Of a DNA stretch of 64,000 bases, positions 28,193 through 37,807 are shown piece by piece. Where the stretch lies: the NCBI RefSeq assembly GCF_004359515.1, contig NZ_SCWD01000001.1:992001-1056000 (forward strand), in the 5' to 3' direction. This DNA comes from Macrococcus carouselicus (lineage in GTDB: Bacteria > Bacillota > Bacilli > Staphylococcales > Staphylococcaceae). Under the pieces are notes generated by a model that was not told the DNA's origin, did not search any database, and saw nothing but the letters and a program-made list of their open reading frames with translations. The translations under genes and the position numbers were made by a program. Positions within the stretch are counted from its first letter, which is position 1, and every line of letters begins with the position of its first letter.

Positions 28193-28217
28193 ATACCCCT
28201 GTTAAAGGGCTTAAAAC
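28193..28217 (-). promoter_or_regulatory. SigB-type promoter of ytxG
   Basis: On the minus strand GTTTTA (28212-28217), a 13-base spacer and GGGTAT (28193-28198), close to the SigB consensus GTTTAA-N12-15-GGGWAW. The start codon of ytxG is about 45 bases downstream. Confidence 0.78.
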
Positions 28218-28230
28218 ATGCTAATTATCA

Positions 28231-29526
28231 TTATAACAAATTTTCATAGGCCTGCTGAAACTTTTGAATATCCCCTGCGCCCATAAAAAGAAGTACGGCG
28301 TTCTGATGAGCTTTAAGTTCTTGCATGTTGTCCTCTGAGATCACTGCAGCATTCGGAATCAGCTCGGCCAGATCCTGAATCGTCAGATTACCGCTTTTTT
28401 CACGTGCTGAACCAAAGATTTCACATAGATAAACCTGGTCCGCTTCTTTCAGACTATCCGCGAACGCCTGCAGGAACTTCTCCGTTCTTGAAAACGTATG
28501 AGGCTGGAAGATAGCGACCACTTTTTTATCAGGATATTTCTTGTTCGCTGACTCTATCGTCGCTTTGATTTCAGCAGGATGGTGCGCATAGTCGTCAATC
28601 AGAATCTGATCGCCTGCTTTCTTCTCACTGAAGCGACGTTTGACACCTCCGAAAAGCTCCAGAGCCTCTCTGATATTATCCATATCCAGTTTTTCCAGGT
28701 GACAGATCGTGATGACTGCAAGCGCATTAAGCACCTGATGATCACCGAACATCGGTGTTCTGAAGGTTCCATAAAATTCATTGTCAATCAGCACATCAAA
28801 AGAAGTCCCGTCAGCTGAATGCCTGATATGCTCTGCTCTGACTCTATTATCTGCATTTAATCCATAATAATAGACCGGAATATCCACCTTGAGATCATGC
28901 AGGATTCTATCATCTCCGCATGCAATAATGGCTTTCTTCACTTTAACAGCCATTTCCTGAAAGGCATCAAATACGTCGTCTAAACTTTTGAAGTAATCTG
29001 GATGGTCGAAGTCAATATTAGTGATGATGGCATAGTCCGGCGTATAGCTGAGGAAGTGTCTTCTGTATTCGCAGGCTTCAAAAGCAAAATATTCGCTCTC
29101 AAGCTGCCCCATGCCTGTGCCGTCACCGATCAGATAAGAAGTCTTCTTATCGCCGTTCATCACGTGTGACAGCAGGCCTGTCGTTGAAGTCTTACCATGT
29201 GCACCTGTTACAGCGATTGACGTATACTGGCTCATAAACTCTCCGAGGAAGTCATGATAGCGGTAATATTCAACGCCTGCTTCTTTAGCGCGTACAATCT
29301 CAGGATGTTCATCGCCGAATGCATTGCCGGCGATCACGGTCATCCCTTCTTTGATGTTCGCTGCGTCAAACGGCAGAATGTTGATTCCCTTATCTCTTAA
29401 GGCATCTTCGGTAAAAAAATGTTTGGCGATATCGGATCCCTGCACATCGTTGTCCATATCAAAAAGAATATGAGCCAGCGCACTCATCCCCGAACCTTTA
29501 ATGCCGATAAAATGATATAAAGTCAT
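28231..29526 (-). CDS. murC: UDP-N-acetylmuramate--L-alanine ligase
   Basis: MurC adds L-alanine to UDP-MurNAc, the first amino acid of the peptidoglycan stem. The 431-residue protein has the ATP-binding motif [16 protein letters not shown] (about residues 108-123), the central Mur ligase domain and the C-terminal domain with [11 protein letters not shown] chose the ATG at 29526 because aggagtg precedes it and [18 protein letters not shown] is the family start; the frame extends 9 codons further upstream. It follows sftA with an 10-base gap, as in B. subtilis. Confidence 0.97.
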   Translation of the reverse strand: MTLYHFIGIKGSGMSALAHILFDMDNDVQGSDIAKHFFTEDALRDKGINILPFDAANIKEGMTVIAGNAFGDEHPEIVRAKEAGVEYYRYHDFLGEFMSQYTSIAVTGAHGKTSTTGLLSHVMNGDKKTSYLIGDGTGMGQLESEYFAFEACEYRRHFLSYTPDYAIITNIDFDHPDYFKSLDDVFDAFQEMAVKVKKAIIACGDDRILHDLKVDIPVYYYGLNADNRVRAEHIRHSADGTSFDVLIDNEFYGTFRTPMFGDHQVLNALAVITICHLEKLDMDNIREALELFGGVKRRFSEKKAGDQILIDDYAHHPAEIKATIESANKKYPDKKVVAIFQPHTFSRTEKFLQAFADSLKEADQVYLCEIFGSAREKSGNLTIQDLAELIPNAAVISEDNMQELKAHQNAVLLFMGAGDIQKFQQAYENLL

Positions 29527-29536
29527 AATTCCACTC

Positions 29537-32164
29537 CTATAATTGATTTTCATTTACTAATACCGTTCTTGGCTTAGAACCATTCGCTCCACTAATATAT
29601 CCCATCGTTTCCAAACTGTCGATGATTCGAGCCGCACGGTTGTAACCGATCTGGAATCGCCTTTGCAGTTGAGAAGTTGAGATATGTCCTTCTTCCAGCA
29701 TGAACTGTAACACTTCATCGAACAGTTCATCTTGCGGCACTTCATTCACTTTATCAAGTAATTCTTTCTCCTGGAAGAGATAGTCCGGTTCTGTCTGGTC
29801 CTTGATAGAGGCAACGACATCATCGATTTCTTCATCGGAAACGTAGCAGCCCTGAATACGGATCGGTTTATTCATACCGTTACCCTGATAAAGCATATCG
29901 CCGTTACCGAGCAGCTTTTCGGCACCTCCATTATCGAGAATCGTTCTTGAATCGATTGATGAAGATACCATGAAGGCGATACGGGTCGGTACATTCGCCT
30001 TGATCAGACCTGTAATGACATTGACAGACGGACGCTGCGTCGCAAGAATCATATGAATACCTGCAGCGCGGGCTTTCTGTGCGATACGGGCGATCGAATG
30101 TTCGACGTCCTGCGGTGCCATCATCATCAGATCCGCAAGTTCATCAATGACGATGACGATTTTCGGCAGGCGCTTATCATAAGGAGATTTCTGATTATAT
30201 GCTGTAATATTGCGGACATGTAGATCTGAGAACACTTTGTAACGACGTTCCATCTCCTCAACCACCCATTTCAGACTCTCAGTCGCCGCCTTCACGTCTG
30301 TAATAACAGGGGCTATCAGATGAGGCAGATCATTATAGGGTGCAAGCTCAACCATCTTCGGATCAATCAGCAGCAACTTAAGTTCACTCGGATTGTTGCG
30401 GTAGAGCAGCGATAGCAATATTGCATTGATGCTCACCGACTTACCGGAGCCGGTCGCACCGGCAATCAGAGCATGCGGCATCTTCGCAATATCCATCAGC
30501 ATCGGTTCATTGTTGATCTTAGCACCCAGCGCCACCATCAGTTTGGATTCAGCGAACTTGAAACGCTTGCTGAAGATGACCTCACTTAGGTTCACTTTAC
30601 GGGTGTTGACATTCGGGACTTCCACCCCGACGCGTGATGTACCCGGGATAGGTGCTTCAATACGAATTTCCTTTGCGGCAAGCGCCATCTTGATATCATC
30701 CTGCAGGTTAGTGATACGGCTTACTTTAACCCCTTTTTCTACAGAGAGTTCATAACGCGTGACGGACGGACCGATCACAACCTCCTCCACTTTAGCGGGT
30801 ACATTGAAATGATAGAATGCATCATCCAGCTGCTGTCTCTGTTCTGCCACCCAGTCCACATCTTCATGAGATTTTTCTTCGGGTGACAGAAGGCTGACAG
30901 GCGGCAGCAGATACTTCGGTCCTTTACGTTTCACTTTTTCAGATTCGGGTGTTTCTGCTGACTGAACCGGCTCAGTGTGAACTGATGCGGAGGATTCAGC
31001 ACGGTTCATCAGCCGCTTCTTGTCAGACGGTGTCATGAGTACATTGAAGGGTGATGTTTTTCTCTTTTCCTGAGGAACGGGCTGTTCTGTTACTTCATTC
31101 TGCTGTATTTGCTGAACGTCTTCAACGACAGGCTTCGCTTCGACTGTGTCAATAACCCATTCCGGTTCTGCTTCTATTACTTCGGCAGGTTCTATTTTCT
31201 TTTGTTCAGGCTCAGTTACTTCAGCCACAGATTCAACCTGTTCAGCTTCAGCACTCTCTTCTGCTGTGCCAGCTGTGAACACCACTTTTTCAACGACTAA
31301 CTGCTCCGGTTCTGATTCTGGTTCAGTCTCTATCGATCCGCCCAGTTCTTCCTGCTGTACAGTGGCCTCTTCTGTAGCAACCGTTACTTTTTCAATTGTT
31401 TCATACGGCTCGGTTGATGTTTCATTGACAATCTCTTCTACTTCGAGCGGCATATAACTTTCTTCACGATGCCCGATCGTCTCCACTTCAAGTTCTGCCG
31501 GTCCAGTTTCAGATGTCAGTTTTTTAACCAGGTTTTCCTGTTCCTTCTGCTGACGTCTTGCTTCTTCGAATGCTTTTTTAGCATACAGTTTTTTTTCGCG
31601 TTCTTTGCGTATCTCTGCCACTATCTGTGAGGCATAGATATTCTCAACGTTGACTACATTATCTTGCTGACGGTGTGTCGGAACTTCCGGTTTCTTCTGC
31701 TCAGACTTCTTACCTGTCAGTGGTGTGATGACAACTTTGGCATCACTTGGCTGCAGATTTCTGCGGCTGCCGAATATCGCTGACGGCACTTCACTTGCAG
31801 TGAAATGACTCCTTTTCTCCGGAATTCCTGGCGGCAGGTTCTCCTTATAGGGACGTTCAGGTTCTCTCTTCACTGCCTTCTCAGACTCCACCCGTCCTTT
31901 TCGTGCTCGTCGTCTTGCAAAATATTCATCGTTCACAAACTGCTGGCTGAGTCGATGATCTTCAATGTGCGACTCAGGCTCATTGTATATTTTGCTTTCT
32001 TTAGGAGCTGTCTGTCTGTCATCTCCAAGATCGATCGGAAAACGGAATTTTCCCCGAGGCCGTCTGTATATATCGATATGCTGACTTTCGGTCAGTTCTG
32101 AGACATCTGGCTGTTGTTCTGTCGGTTTACTGTCCTTTCCAAATATTTTATCGAACCAGCTCAT
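29537..32164 (-). CDS. sftA: Soluble FtsK/SpoIIIE-type DNA translocase SftA
   Basis: This 875-residue ATPase moves DNA away from the closing septum. It lacks N-terminal membrane helices. Instead it has a long low-complexity acidic linker rich in Glu, Val, Thr and Pro (about residues 190-370), then the FtsK alpha/beta motor with Walker A in [13 protein letters not shown] near 570 and Walker B in [15 protein letters not shown]-terminal winged-helix gamma domain (about 810-875) recognises orienting DNA sequences. This layout and the ytpR neighbour match B. subtilis SftA (YtpT). The ATG at 32164 fits gaggtg at 32173-32178; a TTG two codons earlier is too close to that site. Confidence 0.93.
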   Translation of the reverse strand: MSWFDKIFGKDSKPTEQQPDVSELTESQHIDIYRRPRGKFRFPIDLGDDRQTAPKESKIYNEPESHIEDHRLSQQFVNDEYFARRRARKGRVESEKAVKREPERPYKENLPPGIPEKRSHFTASEVPSAIFGSRRNLQPSDAKVVITPLTGKKSEQKKPEVPTHRQQDNVVNVENIYASQIVAEIRKEREKKLYAKKAFEEARRQQKEQENLVKKLTSETGPAELEVETIGHREESYMPLEVEEIVNETSTEPYETIEKVTVATEEATVQQEELGGSIETEPESEPEQLVVEKVVFTAGTAEESAEAEQVESVAEVTEPEQKKIEPAEVIEAEPEWVIDTVEAKPVVEDVQQIQQNEVTEQPVPQEKRKTSPFNVLMTPSDKKRLMNRAESSASVHTEPVQSAETPESEKVKRKGPKYLLPPVSLLSPEEKSHEDVDWVAEQRQQLDDAFYHFNVPAKVEEVVIGPSVTRYELSVEKGVKVSRITNLQDDIKMALAAKEIRIEAPIPGTSRVGVEVPNVNTRKVNLSEVIFSKRFKFAESKLMVALGAKINNEPMLMDIAKMPHALIAGATGSGKSVSINAILLSLLYRNNPSELKLLLIDPKMVELAPYNDLPHLIAPVITDVKAATESLKWVVEEMERRYKVFSDLHVRNITAYNQKSPYDKRLPKIVIVIDELADLMMMAPQDVEHSIARIAQKARAAGIHMILATQRPSVNVITGLIKANVPTRIAFMVSSSIDSRTILDNGGAEKLLGNGDMLYQGNGMNKPIRIQGCYVSDEEIDDVVASIKDQTEPDYLFQEKELLDKVNEVPQDELFDEVLQFMLEEGHISTSQLQRRFQIGYNRAARIIDSLETMGYISGANGSKPRTVLVNENQL

Positions 32165-32178
32165 TTTCAATCACACCT

Positions 32179-32772
32179 CTATACTTGTTTAAAGAAATCT
32201 GCACCTGGTGTCATCGATTCGTCCAGAACGAGTATCCCTTTTTTCTCCTCAGAGTCAGTCAGACCGAGTTCGCGTTCTGAACAGATCATCCCGCTTGACG
32301 GTACGCCGCGGAGTTCTGCATCCTTAATGATCATGCCACCCGGCATAACAGCACCGACTTTAGCGACTACTACATTCTGTCCGGCAGCAACGTTTTTAGC
32401 ACCGCAGACAATCTGCAGCACTTCATCTCCTACATCAACCTGACAGACATTCAGTTTATCGGCGTCCGGGTGTTTCTCCATCGTGTCAACATGACCGACT
32501 ACAAACTTAGGCGACAGATCCACCTCAAGGGGTTCAAGTCCTTTTGTTGCAAGGAAAGCATTGATTTCTTTCATGCGCGCATCGTCAAGTTCCACCTGAC
32601 CGTCAGTCGCAATATTCAGTTCAGTGACGTTGAAGACATTATAGCCGACAATCTCATCGTCCTTCCTGATTGTAACGACATCACCTGATTTCTCATAAGT
32701 AAAAGGTTCATCTGCCTGGTTGAGAGTGATAAGAAGTACATCACCGATTTTCTTGTTATAAAAAATATTCAT
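32179..32772 (-). CDS. ytpR: tRNA-binding domain protein YtpR
   Basis: The 197-residue protein has an N-terminal YtpR-specific domain (about residues 1-85) and a C-terminal EMAP-II/tRNA-binding OB fold like that at the start of PheT, seen in VGHVDTMEKHPDADKLNVCQVDVGDE and QIVCGAKNVAAGQNVVVAKVGAVMPGG. The exact role is unknown. It lies in the ytpQ-ytpR-sftA-murC order conserved in Bacilli, with a few bases between genes, so it is probably cotranscribed. Confidence 0.93.
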   Translation of the reverse strand: MNIFYNKKIGDVLLITLNQADEPFTYEKSGDVVTIRKDDEIVGYNVFNVTELNIATDGQVELDDARMKEINAFLATKGLEPLEVDLSPKFVVGHVDTMEKHPDADKLNVCQVDVGDEVLQIVCGAKNVAAGQNVVVAKVGAVMPGGMIIKDAELRGVPSSGMICSERELGLTDSEEKKGILVLDESMTPGADFFKQV

Positions 32773-32777
32773 TTTGT

Positions 32778-33635
32778 CTACTCCTTTTTATCTTGTTCGA
32801 ATTTCTTACGGTTTGCTTCAATTCTTTTGATGGCTTCAGTATCGCGTTTTGCATTATTCTTACCCAGAATAAAGACGGGTGTCAGTTTGCCGTCATCATA
32901 CTGGAATGACAGTGAGGTCACAGGTACCAGGCCGTTGCTGAAGAACTGCATCATCATCTGTGCCATAACGTCATACCCGGTCTCATTGCGGATATCAGCG
33001 ATGATCAGCACATCGGCATGCGGAGTTGCAACGAGCAGCTCTCCTTCTTTGTCAGCATCAAACTGAGCAAGCAGACTTTCGTTCAGCACACGACTCGCAT
33101 CGTAGCCGTCATTTGAGTTGAAGAAATAGAACACGTTACCGGCCACTGTATCCGTTTTGTAAGGATTATCAAGCTTGCGCACGTTGAACAGCGCCTGTTC
33201 TCTGATATGCGCCTGTGACAGCTTCATATCTTCAAGCAGAGCCTCGTCTATTAACCGGTATGTTGTACCAAGGTCAAGCGCGTAATATATGTTGGTCTCT
33301 GCGGTATGTTCAGTGATGATGAATGATTTGCCGCCTGATTCTTTCGGGAAACTTGTCGACCGGATGACAGGCATGATCTTGATATCTTCCACTGCTCTGT
33401 CACTCTCATCTTTCATCGCTTTGATGGTTTCATCAATATAATACAGAACTTCATCAATGATTTGATCGCCTTGCGCCTTATATTTGGCAACTAAAGGTGC
33501 GAGTTTAATCGACAGTCCTTTCTGATTGTCGATGCGTTCCACTCTGAGTGTCTCTTCTTTTCTGTCGAAGTGGACATTCACCTGAGACTGATCCAGCTTT
33601 TCTTTTATCGCGTCACGTATTTCAAAGACGTTCAT
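32778..33635 (-). CDS. ytpQ: DUF1444 family protein YtpQ
   Basis: The 285-residue soluble protein belongs to DUF1444, a family restricted to Firmicutes with no known function. Recognisable blocks include VMPVIRSTSFP, TAETNIYYALDLGTTYRLI and NVFYFFNSNDGYDASR. It is separated from ytpR by 5 bases and from the ytpP terminator by a short gap. It therefore probably starts the ytpQ-ytpR-sftA-murC transcript. Confidence 0.92.
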   Translation of the reverse strand: MNVFEIRDAIKEKLDQSQVNVHFDRKEETLRVERIDNQKGLSIKLAPLVAKYKAQGDQIIDEVLYYIDETIKAMKDESDRAVEDIKIMPVIRSTSFPKESGGKSFIITEHTAETNIYYALDLGTTYRLIDEALLEDMKLSQAHIREQALFNVRKLDNPYKTDTVAGNVFYFFNSNDGYDASRVLNESLLAQFDADKEGELLVATPHADVLIIADIRNETGYDVMAQMMMQFFSNGLVPVTSLSFQYDDGKLTPVFILGKNNAKRDTEAIKRIEANRKKFEQDKKE

Positions 33636-33679
33636 CTCTATACACTCCTAAGTTCATGTACTCTTCATTGTACAATAAA

Positions 33680-33708
33680 ACCACGATGAACGGTAGCCAT
33701 CGTGGTCT
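33680..33708 (-). terminator. Terminator of ytpP
   Basis: A 9-base stem, accacgatg / catcgtggt, followed on the minus strand by tttatt. Confidence 0.8.
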
Positions 33709-33712
33709 ATGA

Positions 33713-34021
33713 TTAAAGTGCGGCTATAAAGTCATTGATCTCTTCTTCTGTCTTGCGGTCCTTAGAGACAAAGCGGCCGATCTCTTTGCCCTCCTTGAAA
33801 GCCAAAAAGCTCGGAATGCCCATCACGTCATATTCAACTGCAAGATCCATCAGTTCATCGCGGTCAACAGACACGAACTGATAATCAGGATGTGCCGCTT
33901 CAATTTCAGGCAGTGCCGGCTTGATGTAATGACAATCCGGACACCAGCCCGCTGTAAACATTGCGATTGTCGGTGCGTCAATCATTTCCTTGAAATTCTC
34001 TATACTTGTTATGATTTTCAT
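33713..34021 (-). CDS. ytpP: Thioredoxin-like protein YtpP
   Basis: The 102-residue thioredoxin fold has the redox motif WCPDC (residues 26-30) and the cis-proline region MGIPSFLAF. It is a small cytoplasmic thiol oxidoreductase-like protein; its physiological partner is unknown. The start overlaps the end of the upstream PTS-IIC-like gene by 4 bases (ATGA), so the two are translated together. Confidence 0.92.
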   Translation of the reverse strand: MKIITSIENFKEMIDAPTIAMFTAGWCPDCHYIKPALPEIEAAHPDYQFVSVDRDELMDLAVEYDVMGIPSFLAFKEGKEIGRFVSKDRKTEEEINDFIAAL

Positions 34022-35022
34022 ATTCTCTCCCCCGTCATGATCTGCTGGTCTCCCGGCTTGATGATATGCGCATTCTTCATCAGCCTATATACAATATAAC
34101 TGATTACAGCTGGCAGCATAAAATGAAACACTAATATCTGAAGCCATGTCTCTACGGAACCACCCATCGTTCTGAGCGTCATAATCTGGCCGACAAAACC
34201 GCTTGTGCCCATCCCGGCACCGGCAGCCACATTCTTCATCGGCCAGAACATCGTCATGATGGGCGCGGTTATGATACTCGCAATAACCGACGGCACCAGT
34301 ATGAATGGATTACGCAGATAATTCGGAATCTGAATCTTGCTCGTGCCGATACCATTAGCGATGATACCCTGGATTCCGTTATCTCCGTAACTCGTCACGG
34401 CAAAACCGATCATATGACAGCAGCAGCCGATTGTCGCAGCAGCGGCGGCCGTTCCTTCGATACCGAGCATCAGTGCAAGCGCCGCACTCGAAATCGGACT
34501 GGACAGTGTCATGCCGAATATAAGTGACACTAAAATGCCCATCAAGAGCGGCTGCTGGTCTGTGGAGAATGTAATGAAATCTCCGAGCCCTGTCATCAGC
34601 TTCGCGATAAACGGGCCGATCAGTTTAGCGATCACTGCTCCGATAATCAGTGTCAGCAGCGGTGTCAGCAGGATGTCAATCTTCGTCCGGCCGCTATATA
34701 GACGTCCGATTTCTGTTGTGACAAGCGCCACTATATAGGTACCCGCAGCACCCCCGAGCTCGTAACCGTACATACCCGTTACTGCACTTGAGAAGATGAC
34801 AAGCGGTGATGCACCGAGCCCGTATGCGACACTGACACCGACTGCAGCCCCCGCATAAGTCTTCGCCATCTGACCGATTGTTATCAGTAAAGATGTGTCA
34901 AAATAAGGTTTTAACTGTGTACCGATTGTTTCGATGATAAGACCGATAATTAACGAACTGAATAATCCGAGTGCCAGATAGCTCATCCCATCTATGAACC
35001 ATCGCTTCAAATGTGTTTTCAT
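34018..35022 (-). CDS. PTS EIIC-like membrane protein (PTS_EIIC_2 type)
   Basis: The 334-residue protein has about nine or ten membrane segments and resembles the PTS_EIIC_2 group (a predicted sugar-permease IIC domain without IIA or IIB). Blocks such as AYGLGASPLVIFSSAVTGMYGYELGG, LSSPISSAALALMLGIEG and AAATIGCCCHMIGFAV are typical. No phosphotransfer partner is encoded nearby, so it may not be a classical PTS transporter; some members have been suggested to act in regulation or as toxin or ion permeases. It is translationally coupled to ytpP. A gaggtgagggg binding site precedes the ATG. Confidence 0.83.
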   Translation of the reverse strand: MKTHLKRWFIDGMSYLALGLFSSLIIGLIIETIGTQLKPYFDTSLLITIGQMAKTYAGAAVGVSVAYGLGASPLVIFSSAVTGMYGYELGGAAGTYIVALVTTEIGRLYSGRTKIDILLTPLLTLIIGAVIAKLIGPFIAKLMTGLGDFITFSTDQQPLLMGILVSLIFGMTLSSPISSAALALMLGIEGTAAAAATIGCCCHMIGFAVTSYGDNGIQGIIANGIGTSKIQIPNYLRNPFILVPSVIASIITAPIMTMFWPMKNVAAGAGMGTSGFVGQIMTLRTMGGSVETWLQILVFHFMLPAVISYIVYRLMKNAHIIKPGDQQIMTGERI

Positions 35023-35078
35023 CCCCTCACCTCTTCGTTCAGTATATAATAAAATTTTCAGGATGTGTACGCAAAAAA

Positions 35079-35098
35079 AGACAGATAAGCATCTGCCT
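35079..35098 (-). terminator. Terminator of the amino acid ABC operon
   Basis: An 8-base stem, aggcagat / atctgtct, followed on the minus strand by a run of seven U. It overlaps the stop codon of the ATPase gene. Confidence 0.85.
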
Positions 35099-35829
35099 TA
35101 GTGTGTTTCAATTACGTTTAAGAAGCGTTTCAACGGTTCAGTCTGCGGCGACCCGAATATCTCATCAGGCGTCCCCATTTCAGCGATCTGTCCCTCATGG
35201 ATAAATGCAATTCTGTTCGCCACTTTCTTCGCAAAGTTCATCTCATGCGTCACGATGACCATCGTCATGCCTTCTTTTGCCAGCTCATTCATGACGTTCA
35301 GCACATCGTTGACAAGCTCAGGGTCAAGTGCTGAAGTCGGTTCATCAAAGAGCATGACCTTAGGATTCATCGCCAGCGCGCGTGCAATACCGACCCGCTG
35401 CTGCTGGCCGCCGGATAATCCTGCTGGATACTGGTGCTGCACGTTCTGAAGCCCTACTTTCATCAGGAGGTCCTCTGCAATTCGGCGCGCTTCCTCTTTG
35501 GACATCTTTTTGACGATTGTCAGACCTTCCATCACATTCTCAAGCGCCGTCTTGTGCGGGAAGAGCTGATAGTTCTGAAACACCATGCCGGATTTCTGAC
35601 GGACAGCGATCTGACTTCTCTTATTGCTACTGGAATACGTCAGACCGTCAACCGTGACAGTACCTGACGTCGGCAGCTCAAGTGCATTCATCATGCGCAG
35701 AAGTGTTGTCTTACCGGACCCGCTGCGCCCAATAAGCACCACGACTTCTCCGTCCCGCACCTCTAAATCGACACCTTTGATGACTGCCTTGTCACCGAAG
35801 CTCTTATGGATATCTCTCATTTCTATCAT
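35098..35829 (-). CDS. Polar amino acid ABC transporter, ATP-binding protein (TcyC-like)
   Basis: The 243-residue ATPase has Walker [10 protein letters not shown] (about residues 34-42), signature [15 protein letters not shown], Walker [15 protein letters not shown] and the switch histidine in VTHEM. It belongs to the GlnQ/TcyC group of amino acid importers. It overlaps the permease gene by 4 bases. The order binding protein, permease, ATPase and the C-S lyase gene next door suggest L-cystine as the substrate (TcyABC), but the substrate is not proven by sequence. Confidence 0.92.
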   Translation of the reverse strand: MIEMRDIHKSFGDKAVIKGVDLEVRDGEVVVLIGRSGSGKTTLLRMMNALELPTSGTVTVDGLTYSSSNKRSQIAVRQKSGMVFQNYQLFPHKTALENVMEGLTIVKKMSKEEARRIAEDLLMKVGLQNVQHQYPAGLSGGQQQRVGIARALAMNPKVMLFDEPTSALDPELVNDVLNVMNELAKEGMTMVIVTHEMNFAKKVANRIAFIHEGQIAEMGTPDEIFGSPQTEPLKRFLNVIETH

Positions 35830-36545
35830 GCGCTATACTTCCTTTCAATACGGCGTTCGTAAATACCCTGTACAAGAGAGATCAGGAAACAGACGACCCA
35901 GTACATCAAAGCGACAAGTGTATAGATAGACAGAAACTCATAGCTGGTCGCTGCCACTTCCTGTGCTTTACGGAACATCTCAGCCACAAGGATAAAGCCA
36001 AGAAGAGACGTATCCTTGATGAGACTGAGGAATGTATTGCCGAGAGCTGGAATCGAAATGCGCAGTGCCTGCGGCAGCACAATCCGCCGCATCGTCATCC
36101 ATTCTGTCATACCAATGGAATAGGCCGCTTCCCGCTGCCCTTTCGGAACCGAGATGATGCCACCGCGGATAATCTCAGAGGCGTAAGCGCCGACGTTCAG
36201 GCTGAGGCCGATGATGGCAGCCGTGACCGGCGCCAGTGTCAGCTGCTGATCCGGATTCCCTGACATCAGACGGCCGATTTCAGGAATACCGTAGAAGATA
36301 ATGAAAAGCTGGACAATCATCGGTGTCCCGCGGATGATTGAGACATAGATTCTGGCAATCGTGCTCAAAAAACGGTTGTCAGAGATTCTGCTGAGAGCGG
36401 TCGCAAGCGCGATGATCAGACCTAGAATAAAGGTCACGATAGTAATAGGGATCGACCAAGTGATCAATCCCTGTAGCATAGGTCTAAACGCCTGCGTCGC
36501 TGCGTCCAGTGCATGCTGCTGTTCTGCATTAAGGCTGAGTGACAT
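35826..36545 (-). CDS. Polar amino acid ABC transporter, permease (TcyB-like)
   Basis: The permease of the HisM type has about five membrane segments and the EAA loop [22 protein letters not shown] that docks on the ATPase. I place the start at ATG 36545 (239 aa), which overlaps the end of the binding-protein gene by 17 bases. The open frame extends further into that gene, but those residues are unlike the family. No strong binding site is visible, so translation is probably coupled to the gene before it. Confidence 0.9.
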   Translation of the reverse strand: MSLSLNAEQQHALDAATQAFRPMLQGLITWSIPITIVTFILGLIIALATALSRISDNRFLSTIARIYVSIIRGTPMIVQLFIIFYGIPEIGRLMSGNPDQQLTLAPVTAAIIGLSLNVGAYASEIIRGGIISVPKGQREAAYSIGMTEWMTMRRIVLPQALRISIPALGNTFLSLIKDTSLLGFILVAEMFRKAQEVAATSYEFLSIYTLVALMYWVVCFLISLVQGIYERRIERKYSA

Positions 36546-37305
36546 CTTCGCCAAACCATTTTTCACTGATTTTTTTGAGCTCGCCGTCTTTTTGCAGTTC
36601 ATCCAATGCTTTGTTCACTTTATCAATCATTACTTTATCTGTCTTCTTAGTAAAGACAAATGCTGATTCACTTTTCTCTGCATCGCCTTCAATCACTTTG
36701 ACATCTGCATTTTTCTTCTGCTTCATATAATCAAGCACTGATAATTTTTCATTGAAAGTCCCTTCAACACGGTTGGAGAGAACAAGCTCCATCGACTGAT
36801 TAAAACCTTCAACCTGTGTGATGTCGGCCCCTTTATCTTTTGCCAGTTTCCCGTAGTTGGAAGTCAGCGTCTGTGCCAGCTTTTTGCCTTTTACATCATC
36901 AAATGAACTGATATCACTGTTTTTGCGCGTTACAAGAACAGCGCTTGTATAAGTGTAAGGTTCAGAGAACTGATATTTTGCTTGACGTTCGTCGTTGATA
37001 CCTACCTGATTGGCTATAGTATCGAATCGACCGGCGTTCAGACCTGCAAACATTGAATCCCACTGCGTCTCAACGAACTTTGCCTCGTAACCCATTTTTT
37101 CAGCGACTGCCCGCGCGATTTCCACGTCAAACCCTGTTAATTTACCAGTCTTGTCATGGAACGTAAAGGGTGCGTAAGTACCCTCCGTACCGATTGTCAG
37201 GACTTTATCGGCAGCTTTCTTGCTTTCTGTCTTGCTGTCATCTGACTGCCCGCATGCTGCAAGAAATATGACAACTACCAGCATCATCATTAAAAACTTT
37301 CTCAT
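36529..37305 (-). CDS. Polar amino acid ABC transporter, substrate-binding lipoprotein (TcyA-like)
   Basis: The 258-residue protein is a lipoprotein: the signal peptide MRKFLMMMLVVVIFLAACG ends in the lipobox LAAC. The mature part is a family 3 solute-binding protein with GTYAPFTFHDKTGKLTGFDVEIA and DERQAKYQFSEPYTYTS. I chose the ATG at 37305 because ggagaga precedes it and the signal peptide begins there; the open frame extends 21 codons upstream without sense. It is the first gene of a three-gene importer operon. L-cystine is a likely substrate by resemblance and context. Confidence 0.93.
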   Translation of the reverse strand: MRKFLMMMLVVVIFLAACGQSDDSKTESKKAADKVLTIGTEGTYAPFTFHDKTGKLTGFDVEIARAVAEKMGYEAKFVETQWDSMFAGLNAGRFDTIANQVGINDERQAKYQFSEPYTYTSAVLVTRKNSDISSFDDVKGKKLAQTLTSNYGKLAKDKGADITQVEGFNQSMELVLSNRVEGTFNEKLSVLDYMKQKKNADVKVIEGDAEKSESAFVFTKKTDKVMIDKVNKALDELQKDGELKKISEKWFGEDVTQP

Positions 37306-37450
37306 TTTATTCTCTCCTATTCTTATTAAATTACTCGGAATAGCTTCATTGTAGTGGAATGGGTGCATAAGTCAACTAAAAGATTCTGAAGTCAGTGATA
37401 AACTTGTAATTTCCTCTTGAATGATGATAATAGACTTAAGGAGGATGAAA

Positions 37451-37747
37451 ATGAAAAATAAATCCATTATCGCCGTTCTGTCTCTTTTACTGCTTGCAGG
37501 TTATTTCTTCGCTTTACGCTACCAGCTTAAAAGTCCCAATAAAGTTCTGACAGCCATAAAGGCACATTTCAATCATGTTGAAGCTGCTTTTATTGACTAT
37601 ACCCCGGAAAACTATAAAAAACTCGGTCTTGAGACGATGATCTATAGAGGGGGGATCACGACTGCTGACGGTGAATTTGAATTCATTGCCGACGCTTACT
37701 CCGGAGAACTGCTGGATACGACAGAAATCACTACAGCCTGGCTGTAG
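37451..37747 (+). CDS. Small PepSY-like secreted or membrane-anchored protein
   Basis: The 98-residue protein has an N-terminal hydrophobic segment (about residues 6-22) that is a signal peptide or anchor, then a small extracytoplasmic domain. Its end, TADGEFEFIADAYSGELLD, has the pattern of a PepSY domain. PepSY proteins are thought to modulate protease or redox partners outside the cell; the role here is unknown. A taaggagg binding site precedes the ATG at 37451. The upstream in-frame start at 37421 would place that site inside the gene. The end of the gene forms half of a terminator stem. Confidence 0.75.
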   Translation: MKNKSIIAVLSLLLLAGYFFALRYQLKSPNKVLTAIKAHFNHVEAAFIDYTPENYKKLGLETMIYRGGITTADGEFEFIADAYSGELLDTTEITTAWL

Positions 37748-37761
37748 TGATTTCTGTTTTG
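37721..37761. terminator. Terminator overlapping the end of the PepSY-like gene
   Basis: A perfect 17-base stem (37721-37737 with 37741-37757) with a 3-base loop, followed by a short T run. The left arm is coding sequence. Confidence 0.8.
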
Positions 37762-37807
37762 TGATGGTTCGTACATATTGTACTCTGAGAACCGTTTTTC
37801 TAAAAAT

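Noticed and set aside
28218-28240. A Fur-like AATTATCATTATAA sequence near the end of murC
   Set aside because: Only half of a Fur box and it lies at the end of a gene, upstream of a convincing SigB promoter instead.
35052-35066. A possible CodY box upstream of the PTS-IIC-like gene
   Set aside because: Only 11 of 15 matches, with one half poor; too weak in an AT-rich region.
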